Positions 57,553 to 64,000 of a stretch of 64,000 nt of DNA are shown piece by piece. Position 1 is the stretch's first letter, and each line of letters opens with the position of its first letter. The notes beneath the pieces were generated by a model, which saw nothing but the letters and a program-made list of their open reading frames with translations, was not told where the DNA came from and made no database searches. The stretch is from Flavobacteriales bacterium UBA3477 (GTDB lineage Bacteria > Bacteroidota > Bacteroidia > Flavobacteriales > Schleiferiaceae): positions 14,478 to 78,477 of the forward strand of contig DFQY01000020.1 in NCBI GenBank assembly GCA_002378005.1, written 5' to 3'. The position numbers were made by a program, and so were the translations under genes.

Positions 57553-58494
57553 TTAGTGGCCTAGTGCGCCTAAGTAGCGTTCGCTTTCTAGCGCAGCCAT
57601 ACAGCCGGTTCCCGCTGCTGTGACCGCTTGGCGGTAGATTTTATCCTGCGCATCGCCGGAGCAGAAAACGCCAGGATAATTGGTCGCTGTGGAATCTGCT
57701 TTGGTTTTGATGTAGCCGGTATCGTCCATATCAATCTGCCCTTTGAAGATGTCGGTATTTGGTTTGTGACCTATTGCAACAAAGAATCCAGTCGCCGGGA
57801 TCGTTTGCTCTGCGCCTGTTTGATTGTTTTTTACTTGAACGCCCGTGAGTCCCTTATCATCACCTACTAGGTCAACGGTATCGGTATTCCACAATACGGT
57901 GATGTTTTTCGTTTCTAGTACTCGGTTCTGCATGGCTTTAGAGGCACGCATTTCATCGCGGCGTACAAGCATGGTGACTTTTGGACAAAGCTTAGCGAGG
58001 TAGGTGGCTTCTTCGGCTGCAGTATCTCCAGCACCTACCACAACTACTTCTTGTCCCTTGTAGAAGAATCCATCACATACGGCACATGCACTGACCCCGA
58101 ATCCCATGAATTTCTCCTCAGCAGGTAGTCCTAAGTACTTCGCAGAGGCGCCTGTTGAGATGATTACTGTACGCGCTTGAACTTGGGTACTTTCATCAAT
58201 GGTCAAGGTGTGGTAACCGCCCACCTCTGAGTTTAGTTCTGCTTTTGTGACTAAACCAAAACGAACTTCTGTTCCAAAGCGTTCCGCCTGATTTTTTAAG
58301 TCTTCCATCATTGCATTACCATCCACACCTTGTGGATACCCAGGGAAGTTATCGACTTCGGTGGTGGTGGTTAATTGGCCCCCAGGTTGCAAACCCATGT
58401 ACATGATGGGTTTCAAATCTGCGCGTGCAGCGTAGATAGCGGCTGTATATCCAGCAGGTCCTGAACCAATAATGATGCAATCGTGTTGTTCCAT
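57553..58494 (-). CDS. trxB: Thioredoxin-disulfide reductase
   Basis: A 313-residue flavoenzyme that uses NADPH to reduce thioredoxin. Features in order are the FAD-binding GSGPAGYTAAIYAARA, the redox-active CAVCDG (Cys137, Cys140), the NADPH-binding GAGDTAAEEATYL, and the C-terminal FAD motif CSGDAQDKIYRQAVTAAGTGC. Length and motifs match low-molecular-weight TrxB. A TAAATTTG -7 element on the minus strand (58524-58517) lies 23 nt before the start. Confidence 0.97.
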   Translation of the reverse strand: MEQHDCIIIGSGPAGYTAAIYAARADLKPIMYMGLQPGGQLTTTTEVDNFPGYPQGVDGNAMMEDLKNQAERFGTEVRFGLVTKAELNSEVGGYHTLTIDESTQVQARTVIISTGASAKYLGLPAEEKFMGFGVSACAVCDGFFYKGQEVVVVGAGDTAAEEATYLAKLCPKVTMLVRRDEMRASKAMQNRVLETKNITVLWNTDTVDLVGDDKGLTGVQVKNNQTGAEQTIPATGFFVAIGHKPNTDIFKGQIDMDDTGYIKTKADSTATNYPGVFCSGDAQDKIYRQAVTAAGTGCMAALESERYLGALGH

Positions 58495-58601
58495 ACGAGG
58501 TTGTATTTAGCGTTTTCAAATTTATAGTCTGCGGTTCTATTTTAGTATCCAACAAGACTATATACCAATAGACTTTATTAATGAGTTATAAACCATTAAC
58601 A

Positions 58602-59243
58602 ATGGTACGAAGTATCCTAAGCCTTGCCGTGATTTTTCTCGCAGCAAGCTGTACGCCCACGAAAATAATTGTGCCACTAGAACAAGGGCAGTGGCAAGTA
58701 GGTCTGACCCAAGGTCGGCCGCAGATCAACGACGGATTTCTTCCAGTTATTGGGGGATATGCAGCCAAGGGAGTGTCTGAAACTCGGACAAATTACGGGG
58801 GTGTGCAACTCTCGAGTTTGCTTTTAGGTGCGGTCCAACTTGAAGGCGGCCAAGTGCGCTCTTGGATCCCTCAAGATGGGTTAAAGCCGGGTGTTTCCTG
58901 GAGCTATGGCGGCCAAGCCTTCATGAGTACGAGAGATTATGCCTTCCGATTCTACCCAGAGACCGGCATTAACGCCTACTGGGAAAAAGGCCCTCACATC
59001 TTAAACGCTTCGGCCAATACATGGGTGGACCCAACATGGTTTCTCGCTGATTTTAACCGGGGCCAAATCATCGCCCCATCGCTATCAGCAGGTTACCGAC
59101 TTCGCTACAAATGGATTGAGGCGCAGGTAGAATACAAAATGTTAAATCCAATCCGTGAACTTCACATCCCTCAAGCTGATATCCCGAGCACAGCTGGTTT
59201 AGGTGGTAGAGGAGTGTATTACGGCATCGCAATAAACTTTTAA
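58602..59243 (+). CDS. Hypothetical lipoprotein, beta-barrel-like
   Basis: From ATG 58602 the product (213 residues) has the lipoprotein signal MVRSILSLAVIFLAASC; ATG 58581 is in frame but would give a non-ideal leader. The mature part has alternating strands with many Gly and aromatics (LSAGYRLRYKWIEAQVEYKML, GLGGRGVYYGIAINF) as in small outer-membrane barrel proteins. I do not recognise the family. It is 3 nt upstream of the lipoprotein hydrolase gene, so the two are co-transcribed. Confidence 0.6.
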   Translation: MVRSILSLAVIFLAASCTPTKIIVPLEQGQWQVGLTQGRPQINDGFLPVIGGYAAKGVSETRTNYGGVQLSSLLLGAVQLEGGQVRSWIPQDGLKPGVSWSYGGQAFMSTRDYAFRFYPETGINAYWEKGPHILNASANTWVDPTWFLADFNRGQIIAPSLSAGYRLRYKWIEAQVEYKMLNPIRELHIPQADIPSTAGLGGRGVYYGIAINF

Positions 59244-59246
59244 GCC

Positions 59247-60095
59247 ATGAGAAAATTCTTTGCACTTTTTGTTTCAGCCTTGTTATTGCCTTCGTGTGCG
59301 GATGTGAGCGCAGCCATGTTCGCAGGTAGCGATGGTACCTACAACTTCAAGAATGAATGGCTCGACCCTGAATACCATGTCGATGAATCTAAAATTCATT
59401 TGATGGATTTCCAATCGGACGAGGATACCATATACGCACTGTACGTGGGGGATATTGCCCAAATCGCTTCAGATACCATTATCCTGTACCTCCACGGTAA
59501 CGCGAGCTCTATGGACAACTTTTGGGAGACTGCCGGTTTGTTCGCAAATCTGGGTGGTCCACATCACTTTGGTTTCATGATGTACGACTACCGCGGCTTT
59601 GGTTGGAGTACAGGTCGCAGTACCGGGGCAGCATCTATGGCGGCCGATTACGATGCAGTCGTGGCGTTTCTAGAGTCTCAAGGCCTTACCAGTGACCGAT
59701 TAATAGTTGTAGCCAATTCACTCGGTTCGCTACCCGCGGGGCCTGCAGCGGCCGGTGGCTCGAGAATCCCCATCGACAAACTGGTCATGGAAGTCCCTCA
59801 GAGTACCTCTAACATCATCATGCAAAATGCGACAGGTCTGAGCTTACCGTCCTCGATGATCACAAGCTATAAGTTCGATCTGGGCAAGAATATGGCCGAC
59901 TACACAGGAGAACTCCTATGGATGCATGGGACTGCAGATGATGTGGCACCCTTTGAAACGGCGGAGGCAGCCATGCAGCAGCACAATGGGTCGTATTACC
60001 AAGAAGCCGTTTATCCCGATATGGGGCACGGGCTACGTTGGGATATTGGCGATACAGAATGGGCTGGAACCATATTGGATTTTATTCGCCGATAA
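59247..60095 (+). CDS. Alpha/beta-hydrolase lipoprotein
   Basis: A 282-residue lipoprotein (lipobox LPSC) of the alpha/beta-hydrolase fold: oxyanion segment LYLHGNASSMD, MMYDYRGFGWSTG, nucleophile Ser in VVANSLGSLPA, acid in HGTADDVAPF and His in DMGHGLRW. The nucleophile elbow reads ANSLG, with Ala instead of the usual first Gly of GxSxG. It is probably an envelope esterase or peptidase-like hydrolase of the BEM46 type. Co-transcribed with the lipoprotein gene upstream. Confidence 0.8.
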   Translation: MRKFFALFVSALLLPSCADVSAAMFAGSDGTYNFKNEWLDPEYHVDESKIHLMDFQSDEDTIYALYVGDIAQIASDTIILYLHGNASSMDNFWETAGLFANLGGPHHFGFMMYDYRGFGWSTGRSTGAASMAADYDAVVAFLESQGLTSDRLIVVANSLGSLPAGPAAAGGSRIPIDKLVMEVPQSTSNIIMQNATGLSLPSSMITSYKFDLGKNMADYTGELLWMHGTADDVAPFETAEAAMQQHNGSYYQEAVYPDMGHGLRWDIGDTEWAGTILDFIRR

Positions 60096-60120
60096 GTAAA
60101 ACCCAACTTTGAATTCGCAT

Positions 60121-60128
60121 TATATTTG
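60121..60128 (+). promoter_or_regulatory. -7 element of tRNA-Pro(GGG)
   Basis: TATATTTG matches TAnnTTTG and lies 8 nt before the tRNA; no TTG is found at the right distance upstream. Confidence 0.5.
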
Positions 60129-60136
60129 CGCCCACT

Positions 60137-60209
60137 CGGGATGTAGCTCAGGTGGTAGAGTACACGTCTGGGGGGCGTGTGGTCGCAGGTTCAAGTCCTG
60201 TCATCCCGA
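60137..60209 (+). tRNA. tRNA-Pro(GGG)
   Basis: A 73-nt tRNA: acceptor CGGGATG/CATCCCG, discriminator A, anticodon stem CACGT/GCGTG with loop CTGGGGG (GGG), T loop TTCAAGT. It reads CCC and CCT. Second proline tRNA of the window. Confidence 0.93.
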
Positions 60210-60218
60210 CTCAATAAT

Positions 60219-60257
60219 AGCAAGGCGTTCAAAGAAATGAGAATGTCTTGCTTTTTT
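60219..60257 (+). terminator. Terminator of tRNA-Pro(GGG)
   Basis: A 12-bp stem AGCAAGGCGTTC/GAATGTCTTGCT (two G-U pairs) with a 10-nt loop and a run of T. Confidence 0.8.
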
Positions 60258-60325
60258 ATTTAGTGACACTTGGAATCCAAACCACTTTGAATTAAATGGG
60301 TTTCCAAGCTTTTAAACTGAACACA

Positions 60326-62485
60326 TCAATTGATTACCAGCAGTTTCTTGGTTAATAGTGTAGCTTCAGAAGTTATGGCGACAAAATAGCTACCTACAGT
60401 AAGGTCTTTGGTTGAGACAAAACTATCTGAAGAATACGCCAGAGATTGTTTAATATGAAGCCTTCCTGTTTGATCGTAAACGTAGATATCTAAGTGTGTT
60501 CCTTCAACCCAAACACCTTCAATCCTGAATCCATCTTTTGCCGGGTTTGGATATATCTTAAGATTATCTAAAGTTAATTCCGCTTCTACCCCAAAGTGTT
60601 GCCCCCAAGGATAAAAAGAAGGGCTCCAATCTACTCCTGTTTGCCAAGGCAGAACACCATACTCTAAAGCCCCTATATCAGGTGAAGTTCCATATAGAGG
60701 ATGACTAATAGAGGGAACTGTAATTCCACCGTCTACGAGTGAAGAGTTGGATAACGGCAAATAAGTATTGGTGTCCAATTCATCCCAAAAATTAACTCCA
60801 GAATTATCATAACCATTCCAATTATTTGAAGCTATTCCCGGAATATTTAACTGATTATTCCTGTGCGCACTCATTTTTTCACTGAAGTTATTGTAGATAT
60901 ATGAGCTGTCATTCGAGTTATCCTCAGAGAGAATAATTAAACCATTCTTATGACTTGAAAAAGTGGTGTTGTAACAGATATAGTGATGGTTTCCTTTGAC
61001 CATTATTCCATTTGTTCGAACAGCGATATTATGGTGAATTTTTCCATACTGACCAGCCTGACCAGGACTGCCTCCTGGGGCATCGAATCTCAAGGCATAT
61101 TTTGGTGTGTCGTGAATGTAGTTATGGTGGATGTTCGAATTTTCTACGGTAGCAGATGTGCCCTGATATACAGATCCGTCGGATTGGAGTGCACCCGTTG
61201 ACCAAACATCATTATACGCAAACTCTGGGGTTGTTCCAGGTGCTAAAAATGCGGACGCAGCGGCGTTATGTACGGTATTGTGAAGGAACTTATTTGCATC
61301 ACCATTGATATAAACTCCTACCATTAAAAAGGGCAGCTCTGAAACTGTGTAGTCAATGTATTGCATGTAACAATTTTCAACAGTGTTGCTGTCTCCATAG
61401 ATTCTTAAAGCTTCACCGTCAGTATATTCAAATAAGCATTTCCTAATAGTGCTATTATGAACTTCATTGGCCGATCCGGGCTGTCCAAGGGTACTTACAT
61501 TTGGAGCAACTTCAAATTCCCTAAGCATTCTTTTTGAGCAGTTTGGAAATGCAAAGTGGCATTCTTCAATGACTATGTTGTTTGAGCTTTGGGCAAAGAA
61601 AGTAGTCGAAAGGAAATTAATCTTTTGTAGGTTGATATTCGTAGAGTTTATAACGGTGAACGCGTAATCTTGCACCTTTCCTTTTATGTTTCTCCCGTTT
61701 GGATTCTGCCCATTTTCAGGGTAGAGATACAATGTTTTTGATGTCGTATCATAAAACCATTCATTAGCTTGGTCCAATAATTCCAGTTTTCCCTCGACAA
61801 AAAAATGATGGTGTTTGTCACGGTAAGCGTTTTTTGGTATGGAATCGTAATAGAAAAAGTTGTCTTGGACATTATGAGTAATTTCTCGATTAAACGTCTT
61901 GAATGAGCCAACATTCATTATTCCAATTGCTCCAGTTAAGTTTAAACCAGTAGCACCCAAATCTTTATTTGATGAGTCCACCAATTCAAAACCATTGTAG
62001 CTCCCATTCGGATAGCCAAGGGTTGAGTCCTCTAATCCCGACGCCCAAGAATCCCACGTGTATATAGACTTGTCAGAAAAATTTCCATTAGGCCACCTGG
62101 CCATTACCATCTCTTTTTCATCCACAAATAATTGCCAAATGTGTTCATTCAACGTGGTTTTGTAAATATTACCAGCATGAGGTGCCCAATTCGTTTGAAT
62201 AGGTACGGTTCCATCAAAAACGACCCATTCTCCCATATAAGGCATAATGACGATGTTGCTTTTGCCATCCACAACGACCTCCTCGTGATAAGTTCCTTTT
62301 CTTATGAAACAGGTGTCGCCGGAATTTATCATGGATAATGCTTTTGTGACAGTGGCAAACGGTAAGTTAAACGTACCCGTGTTTGTATCACTACCACCCA
62401 TAGAAGGAGTAGCTACATATCTATTTTGAGCAGTTAATAGAACTGAACAGTTAAAAGCAGTTAACAGGACTATTTTACGAATCAT
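60326..62485 (-). CDS. Secreted right-handed parallel beta-helix protein with T9SS type A signal
   Basis: From ATG 62485 (MIRKIVLLTAFNCSVLLTAQ) the protein has 719 residues; the upstream in-frame extension is not signal-like. An N-terminal DUF1565-like start (YVATPSMGGSDTNTGTFNLP) leads into a right-handed beta-helix with repeated short strands and Asn ladders (NIVIEECHF, NTVENCYMQYI, NSNIHHNYIHDT, KIHHNIAV). The final YPNPAKDGFRIEG...GSYFVAITS is the sorting signal. Many such proteins are polysaccharide lyases or glycan-binding proteins, but no catalytic set is recognisable. AT-rich codon use. Confidence 0.8.
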   Translation of the reverse strand: MIRKIVLLTAFNCSVLLTAQNRYVATPSMGGSDTNTGTFNLPFATVTKALSMINSGDTCFIRKGTYHEEVVVDGKSNIVIMPYMGEWVVFDGTVPIQTNWAPHAGNIYKTTLNEHIWQLFVDEKEMVMARWPNGNFSDKSIYTWDSWASGLEDSTLGYPNGSYNGFELVDSSNKDLGATGLNLTGAIGIMNVGSFKTFNREITHNVQDNFFYYDSIPKNAYRDKHHHFFVEGKLELLDQANEWFYDTTSKTLYLYPENGQNPNGRNIKGKVQDYAFTVINSTNINLQKINFLSTTFFAQSSNNIVIEECHFAFPNCSKRMLREFEVAPNVSTLGQPGSANEVHNSTIRKCLFEYTDGEALRIYGDSNTVENCYMQYIDYTVSELPFLMVGVYINGDANKFLHNTVHNAAASAFLAPGTTPEFAYNDVWSTGALQSDGSVYQGTSATVENSNIHHNYIHDTPKYALRFDAPGGSPGQAGQYGKIHHNIAVRTNGIMVKGNHHYICYNTTFSSHKNGLIILSEDNSNDSSYIYNNFSEKMSAHRNNQLNIPGIASNNWNGYDNSGVNFWDELDTNTYLPLSNSSLVDGGITVPSISHPLYGTSPDIGALEYGVLPWQTGVDWSPSFYPWGQHFGVEAELTLDNLKIYPNPAKDGFRIEGVWVEGTHLDIYVYDQTGRLHIKQSLAYSSDSFVSTKDLTVGSYFVAITSEATLLTKKLLVIN

Positions 62486-62560
62486 AGGATGAATGTTTAC
62501 GAACAGGTATTCCGAATGTATTGAAAATAGGTGACATAATCGGGAAGTGTTGCAGGTTTC

Positions 62561-62731
62561 AACCCGCCGCACCGCGTAAGCGGAGCGGGGTTTTTTAATG
62601 CCCGCGTCAGAGCTTGATCAAAGGCGCTTGGGCATTAAAACACACCGACCTGAACGAAGTTCAGTTGCGGGGTTTTTGAGTCAAGGGTCTCCCCAACGGA
62701 CTCGACAGTCTTTTTGCAGAGCAAAAAGCTG
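62561..62731. other. Array of five hairpins in a 315-nt intergenic region
   Basis: Five inverted repeats follow one another: an imperfect GC-rich hairpin at 62561-62592; a perfect 11-bp stem TTTTAATGCCC/GGGCATTAAAA (62593-62603 with 62630-62640), extended by GCG/CGC; CTGAAC/GTTCAG (62650-62664); GAGTC/GACTC (62678-62703); CTTTTTGC/GCAAAAAG (62710-62728) with flanking CAG/CTG. One or two could terminate transcription from the PKD gene; the rest is unexplained. Confidence 0.6.
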
Positions 62732-62800
62732 GCAACTAAAAATTTCAGATTCTTGGTTTACAATCAGTTAGATACTACTTAGCCGAGCCTTTCCCGTCCA

Positions 62801-64000
62801 TCAATCCACCTTCACAAAAGCTTTTTGGAAGTACTGATTTTCATCTCGAATTTTCACGATGTAGTACCCGGCTTCAAGGTGTCCAACGTATATCTCTTGT
62901 ACGGTGGTGGAAGAAATTGGTCCCTGATCCAATGATTTACCCAGCAGCGTTAGAATCTCATAAGAACCATCGACGGGCTCCGTGAATTCAAGCGTAAACA
63001 TATCTCCAAGGACAGGATTAGGGTAAAGCTTGGTAGCGCTAGCTTTCCATTCGCTGATACCGACTTCATTCAGCGTGTGAACAATGTCCAAGGTGTCCCC
63101 ACAAGTATTGATCAATGATAGCGTAATCACATAATTCAAACTTGTGGTAGGATAGGTGTGGGAAATGCTCGTTGCAGGGGTGATGCTCTGTGTCCCATCG
63201 CCCCAATTCCATATGAGGGAAGAAGCCCCGGAAACGGTCGCAAAGAATTGGACGAGCATTCCGTTCGAACCACTCGAAGCAATGTTGAAGGTGAAATTAC
63301 CCGTCAGCGGCGGACATGTCGACACCTCACTACTATCGATCCAAAGGGCACCACAGGCATCGACAGCGGTCAATACCACAGTATAATTACCTCCTGCACC
63401 ATAGGTGTGGTTAGTGGTGAGTCCTACACCAGAAGTCCCGTCTCCAAAATCCCATTGGTAGTTACCTAGATTGCTCGGGGTAGCGGTAAATGAGAATGTC
63501 GTGTTACTGTTCGTATAGCTGAATCCAAGGGAGACATTTGGACATACGGTCAAAGTGGTGGAAGTGCTATTGCTCGTGCCACAGGCATCGGTAACGGTAA
63601 GTGTTACGGTATAATTCCCGGAACTCGTATACGTATGGGAGGGATTGGAACCCTGTGCTGTGGCGCCATCTCCAAAGGTCCAATTATAGGTTAACCCTGC
63701 ACCCACGGAGTTCCCAGCATTAAATGAAACCGTCAATCCGTTGGGCGAAGTGTTAAAATTGGCCACTACTGCTCCACAAACCGTTAAAGTGGTCGAAATA
63801 GTATCTGTTGAACCACAATAGTTGTAGGCCACTTGCTGTACATTATAAATGCCTGGAAGTGGATAGGTGTACGTTACAGAATCGCCAACCGAGATGTTGC
63901 CATCGCCCCAAATCCATAGAATAGAATCTGAAGCGCTTCCCGTGGAAACACCCGTAGCTGTTGTACCGTTGAGGGTAATATTACCGGAGGCGGTCACGGC
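62801..64000 (-). CDS. PKD-repeat secreted protein with T9SS type A signal, 5' part beyond the window
   Basis: The frame is open to the last base, so the N-terminus and signal peptide are missing. The 400 visible residues hold about four PKD domains, each with the YxWxFGDG/WGDG core (LTYNWTFGDGATAQGSNPSHTY, YQWDFGDGTSG, LIWNWGDGTQSITPATSISH), and a C-terminal T9SS type A signal (LYPNPVLGDMFTLEF...GYYIVKIRDENQYF). It is probably a large surface or secreted adhesin-like protein. Confidence 0.85.
   Translation of the reverse strand, partial: AVTASGNITLNGTTATGVSTGSASDSILWIWGDGNISVGDSVTYTYPLPGIYNVQQVAYNYCGSTDTISTTLTVCGAVVANFNTSPNGLTVSFNAGNSVGAGLTYNWTFGDGATAQGSNPSHTYTSSGNYTVTLTVTDACGTSNSTSTTLTVCPNVSLGFSYTNSNTTFSFTATPSNLGNYQWDFGDGTSGVGLTTNHTYGAGGNYTVVLTAVDACGALWIDSSEVSTCPPLTGNFTFNIASSGSNGMLVQFFATVSGASSLIWNWGDGTQSITPATSISHTYPTTSLNYVITLSLINTCGDTLDIVHTLNEVGISEWKASATKLYPNPVLGDMFTLEFTEPVDGSYEILTLLGKSLDQGPISSTTVQEIYVGHLEAGYYIVKIRDENQYFQKAFVKVD

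Overview
The window is chromosomal DNA of a marine-type Bacteroidota, most likely order Flavobacteriales (Cryomorphaceae/Schleiferiaceae-like; the genus cannot be fixed from sequence alone). The evidence is: five secreted proteins with type A type-IX-secretion (T9SS) C-terminal signals plus one intact and one broken type B ('gliding motility-associated') cargo gene; four TonB-dependent receptors, two of them with N-terminal carboxypeptidase-like domains; many 'C' lipoboxes; and the Bacteroidota promoter (TTG, 19-23 nt, TAnnTTTG) recurring in front of tRNA, rnpB and protein genes. There is no rRNA, CRISPR array, prophage or insertion sequence.

Layout. 1-4 kb: the 3' end of thrA, an iron-type TonB receptor under a promoter carrying two metal-regulator-like palindromes, and a decayed T9SS type B gene. 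4-10.4 kb (minus strand): a SoxB-like metallophosphoesterase with a DsrE-like lipoprotein, then a phosphate operon (OprP-type porin, PiT transporter with a fused PhoU-like tail, glycosyltransferase). 10.4-24 kb: CX5R phosphatase, cytidine deaminase, M49 peptidase, T9SS cargo, VF530/RlmF, Dabb protein, KatG, a three-gene envelope operon bracketed by two nearly identical terminators, an X-Pro peptidase-like hydrolase and RluF. 24-34.7 kb: tRNA-Ser(TGA), GWxTD/GT2/2OG-oxygenase operon, a TonB receptor, DUF6695, HAD phosphatase, a large IgGFc-binding-like T9SS type B protein and tRNA-Ser(GGA). Both tRNA-Ser genes carry the same repeat in their 3' flanks.

34.8-42 kb is the most interesting part. 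First comes a probable zinc operon (lipoprotein, His-rich TonB receptor, Fur-family regulator) behind a perfect 27-bp palindrome that overlaps the -33 box. Then follows an overlapping three-gene cassette: an MbnP-like protein with a T9SS tail and two MauG/MbnH-like di-heme peroxidase lipoproteins. Known MbnP/MbnH pairs make a kynurenine-dependent copper site, so this looks like a cell-surface version of that system.

42-52 kb: nitroreductase, arylsulfotransferase-like protein, TonB receptor, a rhodanese without a normal start, YkuK-like protein, DUF4268, NlpC/P60 hydrolase, thiolase and a PgpH-type c-di-AMP phosphodiesterase whose sensor domain is markedly AT-rich. 52-64 kb: a Ser/Pro/Arg tRNA cluster, a 1276-residue T9SS surface protein, an Smr protein, RNase P RNA with a 25-bp P1 helix that overlaps a small membrane-protein ORF, TrxB, two lipoproteins, tRNA-Pro(GGG), a beta-helix T9SS protein, an array of hairpins, and the 3' part of a PKD-repeat T9SS protein cut by the window edge.
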